A program made the position numbers and the translations under genes. Below the pieces are notes generated by a model that saw only the letters and a program-made list of their open reading frames with translations, was not told where the DNA came from and did no database searches. Shown here piece by piece: positions 17,553 through 25,127 of a DNA stretch of 64,000 nucleotides. Every line of letters begins with the position of its first letter. The first letter of the stretch is position 1. The stretch is from Iningainema tapete BLCC-T55. Lineage in GTDB: Bacteria; Cyanobacteriota; Cyanobacteriia; Cyanobacteriales; Nostocaceae. Where the stretch lies: assembly GCF_014698965.1 (NCBI RefSeq), contig NZ_JACXAE010000098.1, forward strand, positions 186,001-250,000, given 5' to 3'.

Positions 17553-18050
17553 GAAGGATTTCTCCGACGGTAGTTGCAGCACCTAGTAATCACCTTGATC
17601 TTCTTGACATTTTCCGTACAGCTCATCTCCCTTGATTTTAGGCGGTTGGTGTTAAACTAACATATCCTCATTTTGCTGTAAAACCATTGATTTTTTTAGC
17701 TTAACAAGATTTTACAATTCAAACCAAATTTGTTAATGCTCAACTATAACATTTTGAATTGATATGAGCAACGGACAAAAGTAGTATATTCTTGAGCAGA
17801 AAACCTCCTCTACCACTGTTTGTTTAAGTGATAATATGTTTGGAAATTAATCTTTGGTTAAAAATTAATTTAATCACCTACTTTTCTTACTTTTATAATG
17901 GCGATCGCTGATTGTACACGTGTGGAGACGTTCCGCCGGAACGTCTCTACATCTAATCTGTCAAATCTGAACAGGGGGTAGCGGATTTGCGTAACCCCTA
18001 CTTCTCACATTGTAGTCAATCATAAAAACCATACTTTATCCTTGGGCGCT
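17553..18050. other. Divergent intergenic region
   Basis: About 500 AT-rich bases between the Cache-like gene (minus) and the kinase operon (plus), holding promoters for both. One GTAGAGACG-type repeat lies at 17922-17950. No other structure was seen. Confidence 0.5.
17922..17950. repeat. GTAGAGACG-type palindromic repeat
   Basis: The arms GTGGAGACGTTCC and GGAACGTCTCTAC pair with one mismatch at the outer third base. It stands about 100 bases before the first kinase gene. Confidence 0.8.
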
Positions 18051-19784
18051 ATGCACGTCTATTGCAGTAAACAACACGCAAATAAAGAAAGTAACCGCTT
18101 TTGTATTCAGTGCGGAGAACCCTTACCTCTTCCTATAGGGCAGATGGTGGAGAATCGCTATCGAATTATACGTCTACTGGGACAAGGTGGTTTTGGACGC
18201 ACTTATTTAGCTGTTGACACGAAACAATCCGATCAAAAGTGCGTGCTGAAGGAATTTGCGCCCCAAGTAGACAAGCCGGAGGATTTAAAAAAAGCTAAAG
18301 AACTGTTTGAACGAGAAGCTAGTGTGCTCAGAAAACTTCAACATGAGCAAATACCACGTTTTCATTCGTGGTTGCAACAAAAGGTGGGGAATAAAGATTT
18401 TTTCTTTTTAGTGCAAGAGTATGTGGAAGGTGAGAATTACTGGGATTTGTTGCTGAAGCGATTGACTCAACAGGGAAAAAGCTTTAGCGAGGAGGAAGTA
18501 ATCAAGTTACTTGAGCAAATTCTGCCGGTGCTTTCTTACATCCACTCACTGGATGTGATTCACCGCGATATTTCTCCTGATAATTTGATGTTACGCTACC
18601 CCCACCCCCCCTCAACCCCCCCTTCTCAAGGGGGGGCTTGGGGGGGTATGCCAGTACTAATTGATTTTGGCGGTGTGAAGCAATTACCAGCATCTCAGGG
18701 TTTTTGGTTTACCCGTTTGGCGGGAAATCGGACTTTGTTAGGTAAAAAAGGCTATGCACCAGAAGAGCAACTACGACAGGGAAAAGCATTTCCTTGTAGC
18801 GATTTGTACTCTTTGGCTGTGACTGCGTTGGTGTTGTTGACGGGAAAGGAACCACAACATTTGTATGATAGCTATCAGGGAAGTTGGGGCTGGGGAAAGT
18901 CCATTAAAGTTAGCGCAAAACTGGAAGCGATTCTGCAAAAAATGCTGGCGTATAAACCAAGCGATCGCTATCAAAGAGCCGACCAAGTTCTCAACGATTT
19001 GCGATCGTCTACTCCTGCTCAACCTGTCAACAAGAACGTCAGTAAGATTAGGACTATGATAGTTGCTCCTGGAAAACGAGTCAATGCTGTTGCCAGTCAA
19101 ATGCAAAACCGTACAGTGGCAATATCTCAAGCTATTCCTTTACCGATTTGGCTTCGTCCTTTTGCTTGGAGTCTGGCTGGTACAACGGCTGTTATTCTCA
19201 CTTTTGCTGGTACTTGGGCTGTAGTTAATGCTCTGGTTGGTACTGTATCTTCGATTAAATTTCCTAGTATTTCTTTACCCAAAAGCCAGGAGAAACCAGA
19301 TTCTGCTCGCCAACCTTTAAATAATCAAGAAACAAGTCGCATCAGTCAACTTATTAGTCGTCGGCAACAATTAGAAATTTCTGACACTTTCTTTAATGTG
19401 ATAGTTAACGACATTTTTTATACTAAAAATCCAGAATTACAAGGTCGTAGTCTGACAGGAAGCCGAGAAGATGAAGCTTTCAGGAAGGAATGGTTCAATA
19501 CTGCCGATGATTTATTGAATAAAATAGAACAAGCAAAATTAAGTACAGCAACACGCCGTAAAATGGGGAGTTATGGTCCTAGAGATTACGAAACTTGGAG
19601 ACAGCAAGCGCAAGCAGGAGAGTTAGGTAACTATACAGTTATTAAATTAAACAAAGAAACAAATGAAAAATTTGACCGACTATTTCCTGGTGAAAGACGT
19701 GGAAAACTGAAACAACAGACGTTTGGTCAAATTTGGTATGCGATCGCCGCCGATAGAGTGAGTAAAATAGAATCCGCTAGGTAG
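18051..19784 (+). CDS. Zinc-ribbon Ser/Thr protein kinase with a repeat insertion in the catalytic domain
   Basis: The 577-aa protein has an N-terminal zinc ribbon (YCSKQH and FCIQCGE), a Hanks-type kinase domain (about 35-300) and a transmembrane segment near 365-395. An outer C-terminal domain follows (about 430-575) that is shared with the next gene. Kinase motifs are intact: GQGGFGRTYLA (glycine loop), CVLKEF (ATP-binding Lys), HRDISPDN (catalytic loop) and LIDFGGVK (DFG). About 17 residues rich in Pro, Gly and Gln separate the catalytic loop from DFG and are encoded by a C/G-rich repeat element. ATG 18051 was preferred over TTG 18042. It is followed after 5 bases by its paralogue, so the two form an operon. 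Confidence 0.85.
   Translation: MHVYCSKQHANKESNRFCIQCGEPLPLPIGQMVENRYRIIRLLGQGGFGRTYLAVDTKQSDQKCVLKEFAPQVDKPEDLKKAKELFEREASVLRKLQHEQIPRFHSWLQQKVGNKDFFFLVQEYVEGENYWDLLLKRLTQQGKSFSEEEVIKLLEQILPVLSYIHSLDVIHRDISPDNLMLRYPHPPSTPPSQGGAWGGMPVLIDFGGVKQLPASQGFWFTRLAGNRTLLGKKGYAPEEQLRQGKAFPCSDLYSLAVTALVLLTGKEPQHLYDSYQGSWGWGKSIKVSAKLEAILQKMLAYKPSDRYQRADQVLNDLRSSTPAQPVNKNVSKIRTMIVAPGKRVNAVASQMQNRTVAISQAIPLPIWLRPFAWSLAGTTAVILTFAGTWAVVNALVGTVSSIKFPSISLPKSQEKPDSARQPLNNQETSRISQLISRRQQLEISDTFFNVIVNDIFYTKNPELQGRSLTGSREDEAFRKEWFNTADDLLNKIEQAKLSTATRRKMGSYGPRDYETWRQQAQAGELGNYTVIKLNKETNEKFDRLFPGERRGKLKQQTFGQIWYAIAADRVSKIESAR
18597..18648. repeat. C/G-rich palindromic repeat inserted in frame in kinase 1
   Basis: A run of C-rich DNA (ACCCCCCCTCAACCCCCCC) is mirrored by G-rich DNA after TTCTCAA. 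It encodes Pro/Ser/Gln/Gly residues between the catalytic loop and the DFG motif. It belongs to the same family as 9966-10031. Confidence 0.8.
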
Positions 19785-19789
19785 AGCAT

Positions 19790-22024
19790 ATGAATTCTAT
19801 TTATTGTTCAAAAGGACACCAAAATCCCCGTGAGAGTCAGTATTGTCGTCATTGCGGTGAAAAGTTGGATCTTCCAGTGAGTAAAGGTATCCAACCAGGA
19901 CAAATTTTGGTGGAACGTTATGTGCTGGTGCGTCAATTAGGACAAGGCGGTTTTGGACGCACTTATTTAGCTGAAGATCTTAATCGCTTTCGTGAACTTT
20001 GTGTTTTAAAAGAGTTTTCTCCGCAAGTTCAAACTCCTTACGTTTTACAAAAAGCTGAAGAACTGTTTCAAAGAGAAGCAAGTGTTCTTTATCAACTACA
20101 ACATCCGCAAATTCCTAGATTTCGAGAACTGTTTCGGAGCAACTTAAATGGCAAAGAGTATCTGTTTCTAGTGCAAGACTACGTAGAAGGAGAAAATTAC
20201 AGCTCATTGTTAAATGTTCGCAAACAGCAGGGTTTGCGGTTCACTGAGGCGGAAGTCACTCAAATATTGCAGCAAATTTTACCTGTGTTGGAGTATATTC
20301 ACTCTTTGGGAGTGATTCACCGTGACATTTCCCCCGATAACTTAATTCTACGCAACCCCCCCTCAACCCCCTCTTCACAAGGCAAACCCCCCCAAGCCCC
20401 CCCTTCACAAGGGGGGGAACGGGGGGGTGTACCAGTACTAATTGATTTTGGTGGTGTTAAACAAGTAGTGGCAACTGTTGCTTCTCAGTATTATCAACCT
20501 GGTGCAGCGATGACGCCATCACCAACTCTACTGGGTAAGGTGGGGTACGCTCCTCCAGAACAAATGCAGACTGGGTTAGTAGAGCCGCACAGCGATTTGT
20601 ATGCTTTGGCAGCAACAGCTTTAGTTTTGCTTACAGGTAAACAACCGCAAGAATTAATTGATACGCAAAGTCTTATTTGGCAATGGCGAAGGGAAATTAA
20701 TTTGAGTCCTACTTTGGCATCGGTGTTGGATAAAATGCTATCACCAGTACCAAGAGAACGCTACCAAAGTGCTAGTCAAGTTTTGCAAGCTCTCAATCCA
20801 GTTTCTCCGATTGCCCCTACTCAGTATCCTAGTACACCTACGGTAGGGTATACGCAGGGAACTGTGGCTGTGTCTCCGTCTCCTCCTTCCAATACCCCCA
20901 TATCTGTGCAGACGCCCCCGATGCAGACGCCCCACCGGGGCGTCTCTACGGGACAAATTTTGTTGGTGACTATGATATTGACTGTTGCTGGTGGTTTGGG
21001 TTTGTGGGGAGCAAATAGTTGGATACAATCGCGCTCGGAGCGGCTTGGTGTGAATAATCCTACACCTGAAAATACACAAAAGCCAGATAATAATTTGCCG
21101 AGCGATCCTTTGGCGAAATATTCAGCCCAAGAAAGACAGCGTAAACTTAGATTAAGCGATCGCCGTCAACAGTTGGGGATTGATGAAAGTTACTATATTA
21201 AAGTGGTGAATCAAATTTTCTGGGACAAAAATCCTAGTTTACGAGGACGCACTTTGAGTGATAGTCCTGAAGATGAGAGTTTCCGCGCACAATGGGATAA
21301 AATTGCTGCCGAATTTCTCGAAAAGACAACGCTACTGAGTTCAAATGCACGCAGACAATTAGGTACTTATACAGGAGCAGAACGCGATCGCTGGAAGGTG
21401 GAAGTCAACCAACTCAATGTTGGTAGTCGTTCTTTATATGATTTAGCTGATGCTGCGTTTTATCTGCAATTTCCCGAACAAAGAGGTAAAGATTTTCTTG
21501 AGCAACCAATTGGACAAGTGTGGCACGGGTTTGCTGCTGATAAACTTAATGCCATCCTTGCTGGTAGCGCTTTCCAGAAAATTATCTTTGCAGAAGGTGC
21601 AACAAGCAAAACAGTTAGTGGTACGCTCAAAAGAACAGAAGGGAAAGTTTTCATCGCGGAGCTTACCCAAAATCAAATCTTGGATGTGAAATTACAAGCT
21701 AGTCCCAGAGTTTTGCTGTCAGTTTATTCTCCCTCTGGAAAAACTAAATTTTTGCAAGATTCTCGGCAACGTAGTTTGTCAGTTACTTTACCAGAAGACG
21801 GATTTTATGAATTTGTTGTCGTCTCTACAGCATCAGCGCCACAAGACTACCAGCTAAGTATAACAGCAGAAAATCCTGCACCACTACCAACGCCTACACC
21901 AACTCCCAGCGAAACTGTTACACCCACACCTACATTTACACTTACACCTACGCCTACACCCACTGCTACAACTACACCTACACTTACACCTACACTTACA
22001 CCTACACCTACAGTAACGCCCTAG
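19790..22024 (+). CDS. Zinc-ribbon Ser/Thr protein kinase with PPC-like domain and Thr-Pro tail
   Basis: The 744-aa paralogue of the preceding gene has a zinc ribbon (YCSKGH, YCRHCGE), a kinase domain with GQGGFGRTYLA, VLKEF, HRDISPDN and LIDFGGVK, and a transmembrane segment near residues 390-410. The shared outer domain follows (about 450-590), then a bacterial pre-peptidase C-terminal-like beta domain (about 600-690) and a final Thr-Pro repeat of about 45 residues. About 25 extra residues from a doubled C/G-rich repeat lie between the catalytic loop and DFG. A second repeat (20923-20949) contributes to the linker before the membrane segment. The outer domains suggest sensing at the envelope. 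Confidence 0.85.
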   Translation: MNSIYCSKGHQNPRESQYCRHCGEKLDLPVSKGIQPGQILVERYVLVRQLGQGGFGRTYLAEDLNRFRELCVLKEFSPQVQTPYVLQKAEELFQREASVLYQLQHPQIPRFRELFRSNLNGKEYLFLVQDYVEGENYSSLLNVRKQQGLRFTEAEVTQILQQILPVLEYIHSLGVIHRDISPDNLILRNPPSTPSSQGKPPQAPPSQGGERGGVPVLIDFGGVKQVVATVASQYYQPGAAMTPSPTLLGKVGYAPPEQMQTGLVEPHSDLYALAATALVLLTGKQPQELIDTQSLIWQWRREINLSPTLASVLDKMLSPVPRERYQSASQVLQALNPVSPIAPTQYPSTPTVGYTQGTVAVSPSPPSNTPISVQTPPMQTPHRGVSTGQILLVTMILTVAGGLGLWGANSWIQSRSERLGVNNPTPENTQKPDNNLPSDPLAKYSAQERQRKLRLSDRRQQLGIDESYYIKVVNQIFWDKNPSLRGRTLSDSPEDESFRAQWDKIAAEFLEKTTLLSSNARRQLGTYTGAERDRWKVEVNQLNVGSRSLYDLADAAFYLQFPEQRGKDFLEQPIGQVWHGFAADKLNAILAGSAFQKIIFAEGATSKTVSGTLKRTEGKVFIAELTQNQILDVKLQASPRVLLSVYSPSGKTKFLQDSRQRSLSVTLPEDGFYEFVVVSTASAPQDYQLSITAENPAPLPTPTPTPSETVTPTPTFTLTPTPTPTATTTPTLTPTLTPTPTVTP
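20353..20429. repeat. Doubled C/G-rich palindromic repeat inserted in frame in kinase 2
   Basis: Two C-rich blocks with CTTCACAAGG spacers and a G-rich end (GGGGGGGAACGGGGGGG) form a longer version of the element in kinase 1. It sits at the equivalent codon position between HRDISPDN and the DFG motif and keeps the frame. Confidence 0.8.
20923..20949. repeat. GACG-type palindromic repeat inside kinase 2
   Basis: GCAGACGCCCC pairs with GGGGCGTCTCTAC around ACC, preceded by a half copy at 20906. It is translated as part of the Pro/Thr-rich linker before the transmembrane helix and keeps the reading frame. Confidence 0.75.
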
Positions 22025-22031
22025 TATCATC

Positions 22032-22060
22032 GTAGAGACGTTCCGGCGGAACGTCTCTAA
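22032..22060. repeat. GTAGAGACG-type palindromic repeat between convergent genes
   Basis: The arms GTAGAGACGTTCC and GGAACGTCTCTAA lie between kinase 2 (ending 22024) and the convergent pgk gene (ending 22075). It may terminate both. Confidence 0.8.
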
Positions 22061-22074
22061 AGTATCAATTAGTA

Positions 22075-23280
22075 CTAAGCGTCATTTAAGGCAGCGATAC
22101 CGGGTAGTACTTTGCCTTCAAGTAACTCTAAGCTAGCACCACCACCAGTAGAAATGTGGCTCATTTGCTCGGCTAAGCCGACTTTCTCCACAGCCGCTAC
22201 TGAGTCACCACCACCAATGATGGTAGTAGCACCTGTTTTGCCGATTTCTGCTAAAGTGTGAGCGATCGCTTCAGTACCTACAGCAAACTTATCAAATTCA
22301 AACACACCCATTGGACCATTCCAAATCACCGTCTTGCAATCAGCAAGAGCTTCTTGGAATACTTTAACTGAATCAGGACCAATATCCAAACCCATCCAAT
22401 CATCGGGAATGTTCTCAATACTAACAGTTTGAGAGTTAGCATCAGCAGCAAATTTATCTGCCACAACTACATCTGTAGGTAGTAGTAAAGTAACACCACG
22501 TTCCTTTGCCTTAGCTTCCAAAGACTTCGCCAATTCCAGCTTGTCTTCTTCCACCAGCGACTTACCAACTTTTAAACCACGGGCTTTGTAGAAAGTGAAA
22601 ATCATCCCACCGCCCAACAGTAGCTTGTCGCACTTTTCCAGTAAGGTTTCAATTACACCAATCTTACTAGAAACTTTGGAACCACCGATAATTGCTGCCA
22701 AAGGACGTTGGGGATTTTCGATCGCACTTTGCAGATACTGCAATTCTTTTTCAATCAAATATCCACCAACCGAGGGACTTAGGTAATGAGTCACACCTTC
22801 AGTAGATGCGTGAGCGCGGTGTGCTGTGCCAAAAGCGTCATTTACATACAAATCGGCATTTGCTGCTAGTTTTTTCGCAAATTCTGGATCGTTTTGCTCT
22901 TCCTCCTTGTAAAAACGGACATTTTCCAGTAACAGCACTTGCCCATTTTGTAAAGCCCCTACTTTAGCGGCAACATCATCACCGATAGAGTCATTGGTTT
23001 TAACGACTTCTTGCCCCAATAACTCAGAGAGGCGCTTGGCAACTGGAGTTAAGCGCAGTTTTTCATCTACACCCTTAGGACGCCCAAAATGGCTAACTAA
23101 AATTACCTTAGCTCCCTTCTGAATTAGATCTTGGATAGTTGGTAAAGCAGCGCGGATGCGAGTATCATCTGTAATGTTGCCGCTCTTATCATCTACTGGT
23201 ACGTTAAAATCAACTCGTACCAGGGCGCGTTTACCAGACAAGTCTGCTGCAGATAAATTTGCTAAAGTTTTCTTTGGCAC
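22075..23280 (-). CDS. pgk: Phosphoglycerate kinase
   Basis: The 401-aa protein is full length for the family and shows [15 protein letters not shown], the GGSKVSSKI motif, GPMGVFE and the nucleotide-binding end [14 protein letters not shown] with [13 protein letters not shown]. It converts 1,3-bisphosphoglycerate and ADP to 3-phosphoglycerate and ATP, and in the light runs in reverse for the Calvin cycle. The start is GTG 23280, supported by an AGGAGG site 9 bases upstream. It is a single gene separated by 84 bases from the divergent uspA-type gene. Confidence 0.97.
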   Translation of the reverse strand: MPKKTLANLSAADLSGKRALVRVDFNVPVDDKSGNITDDTRIRAALPTIQDLIQKGAKVILVSHFGRPKGVDEKLRLTPVAKRLSELLGQEVVKTNDSIGDDVAAKVGALQNGQVLLLENVRFYKEEEQNDPEFAKKLAANADLYVNDAFGTAHRAHASTEGVTHYLSPSVGGYLIEKELQYLQSAIENPQRPLAAIIGGSKVSSKIGVIETLLEKCDKLLLGGGMIFTFYKARGLKVGKSLVEEDKLELAKSLEAKAKERGVTLLLPTDVVVADKFAADANSQTVSIENIPDDWMGLDIGPDSVKVFQEALADCKTVIWNGPMGVFEFDKFAVGTEAIAHTLAEIGKTGATTIIGGGDSVAAVEKVGLAEQMSHISTGGGASLELLEGKVLPGIAALNDA

Positions 23281-23364
23281 GGCACGAACCTCCTGATTGC
23301 CTTTTTGTTATTTTTTGATTAGTAGATACATCCAGATTTTACCGAGTCGTGGGTGCGCAAGTGA

Positions 23365-23778
23365 ATGATTATGTTTAAAACAGTTCTATTTCCAATCGAT
23401 CAAAGTCGCGAAGCACGGGAAGCTGCCGATGTGGTAGCTAATGTGGTGCAAAAGTATGGTAGCCGATTAATACTACTGAGTGTTGTCGAGGAACCCGCTC
23501 CCGATGCACCGAGTACAGAAACGATGACATCACCAGAAGCCGTTGCCCAACTTCTGGAAAATGCTAAATCTCTATTTGCTCAACAAGGAATACAAGCCGA
23601 AAGCATAGAAAGGGAAGGCAAACCCGCCTTTACCATCTGTGATGTAGCAGATGAAATCGATGCCGATTTAATCGTTATGGGTTGTCGGGGACTAGGCTTA
23701 ACTGAAGAAGGGGCAAGTGATAGCGTTACCTCTCGCGTTATCAACCTTTCTCCCTGCCCAGTGCTAGTAGTTCCCTAA
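23365..23778 (+). CDS. Universal stress protein, UspA family
   Basis: The 137-aa protein has the Usp alpha/beta fold with FKTVLFPIDQS at the start, IVMGCRGLG (the G-2x-G part of the ATP-binding motif) and SPCPVLVVP at the end. It is a single-domain cytoplasmic protein, probably a nucleotide-binding dimer induced under stress. Two in-frame ATGs are close together (23365 and 23371), and the second gives the usual MFKTVL start. A perfect inverted repeat follows the gene. Confidence 0.88.
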   Translation: MIMFKTVLFPIDQSREAREAADVVANVVQKYGSRLILLSVVEEPAPDAPSTETMTSPEAVAQLLENAKSLFAQQGIQAESIEREGKPAFTICDVADEIDADLIVMGCRGLGLTEEGASDSVTSRVINLSPCPVLVVP

Positions 23779-23803
23779 AAAGTCATGAATCCTTTACCCG
23801 TAG

Positions 23804-23829
23804 GGTGCGTTAACGCAGTGTAACGCACC
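23804..23829. terminator. GGTGCGTTA inverted repeat between convergent genes
   Basis: GGTGCGTTA and TAACGCACC are exact reverse complements around ACGCAGTG. This is a common cyanobacterial repeat and lies between the uspA-type and PIN toxin genes, which converge here. Confidence 0.65.
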
Positions 23830-23832
23830 TTA

Positions 23833-24282
23833 TTAAGTATTAAAGTCATCCAGCACCAACACACGCAACTCTGTAACGCGCTTGAGAATGGTGTCATTGG
23901 TTAAAAATGCCTCACATCTTGCTGCTTGGGCAACAGCAATTTGAAAAGCATCTGGTAATTTCATATTGTATTTTGCGCGTATTTGAGCAGCCTTGAGTGC
24001 TATGCTCTGGTTAGTAATTGGCACATACTCAATAGTGTCATTGTTAGTAATCAACTCAATAAAGTATTGCTGTAACTCTGTTTGTCCCAAACTATAAGGA
24101 CGAACTAAACACTCTGCTAAGGTTACTGGTGAGGCGACGGCTATTAGCGAACTATCTCCAAGCCGCTCAAACACTTGTGTGACAACTGCAAAGTAATGTG
24201 GGTGTTGCTCTACAAAGTAAACAACTGGCGCAGTATCCAAAAATAGTCGAGTCACACCTTCTAGACTATCGATGATATTCAC
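23833..24282 (-). CDS. PIN-domain toxin, VapC-like
   Basis: The 149-aa protein has PIN motifs LFLDTAPVVYFVE, PVTLAECLVRP, KLPDAFQIAVA and FLTNDTILK, the usual acidic set of a VapC-type RNase. The GTG start at 24282 overlaps the upstream partner's stop by 4 bases (GTGA). Its partner is the 86-aa gene at 24279-24539. This PIN subfamily differs from those at 460-876 and 53451-53867. Confidence 0.85.
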   Translation of the reverse strand: MNIIDSLEGVTRLFLDTAPVVYFVEQHPHYFAVVTQVFERLGDSSLIAVASPVTLAECLVRPYSLGQTELQQYFIELITNNDTIEYVPITNQSIALKAAQIRAKYNMKLPDAFQIAVAQAARCEAFLTNDTILKRVTELRVLVLDDFNT

Positions 24283-24539
24283 TCTTGTTTCCTTAATTCC
24301 ATTTCTTCAATTTCTGGTTCTAGAGGTTCTCCACTCCTTATGCGTCTGACATATTCCTGAGCATCCATACCTCCCATAAGATTAGGTGCTATTCCAGCAA
24401 ATTCCATGATATTACGGCGGGGTTTACGTTTAATCTCGCAACGTTGTAGTCTTTGTGTTAAATAAGCAATCAGACTCAATTGCTCATCTGGTGTGAGTGC
24501 ATCTGCTAGTTGCATGAGATCGATCAAATCTTTAGACAT
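24279..24539 (-). CDS. Putative antitoxin upstream of PIN toxin
   Basis: The 86-aa protein begins with a helical segment LIDLMQLADALTPDEQLSLIAYL and ends with a highly acidic tail (EPEIEEMELRKQE). It overlaps the PIN toxin start by 4 bases. This size, position and acidic end are typical of VapB-like antitoxins in cyanobacteria, although a DNA-binding motif is not clear by eye. Confidence 0.7.
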   Translation of the reverse strand: MSKDLIDLMQLADALTPDEQLSLIAYLTQRLQRCEIKRKPRRNIMEFAGIAPNLMGGMDAQEYVRRIRSGEPLEPEIEEMELRKQE

Positions 24540-24616
24540 TTTAGATTATCCTCCTTTGTTAAATTTTATCCACACATCATCATAAAATTTTCATCGCTAT
24601 AAAGATGCGCCAATTT

Positions 24617-24965
24617 TCAAATTTCCTCATCTTCTTGCATTACTTCATCATTTTCTCTGATTGCTTGTTCAATTTCATCTGAATGAGCATTACTCTTAAG
24701 CCCAGGCGTTCACCAAGTCAGCGGCACTAAGATCGGGAAATGCTTCTAAAATACGGGCATCACTCATACCTAAACGGCGATCGCTCACCAAAGACCAAAC
24801 TGGAATGCGAGTATTTCCGATACAAGCATCACCACCCACGACGCCAGAAGTTTTTTTAATCCCTAGAGAACCGTTGCTTAAAGTTTTAGTTAATATTTGT
24901 ATAGCTTCGGCTTTCTCAGTTAAATTTAGTGCTAGCAGTTGGTTTTCTAATTCTTTGACTGTCAT
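24617..24965 (-). pseudogene. DUF433 gene disrupted near its 3' end
   Basis: The first 89 codons (24965 to 24696) give a DUF433 protein: a helical N-terminus, then GGDACIGNTRIPVWSLVSDRR and DLSAADLVNAWA. The frame then meets TAA. In another frame directly beyond the stop, the sequence continues as SNAHSDEIEQAIREND and more acidic residues to a stop at 24617, which is the expected end of such proteins. A small deletion around 24695-24700 explains this. DUF433 proteins are short HTH-like antitoxins, often paired with a PIN-like protein; no partner follows here. The shortened protein could still be made. Confidence 0.7.
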
Positions 24966-25127
24966 AGTTAATATTGCTTTGTAACCTGCTTACTACAATT
25001 AATAACTACTCTTGTAGTTTTCAAACATACTTTAACATTAACATTATTTGTTGATTATTAATTATTAGCCAAAGTAATAAATAGATTATATTCAATCTAA
25101 CAGATAAATTATTCGCTACATCCACGT

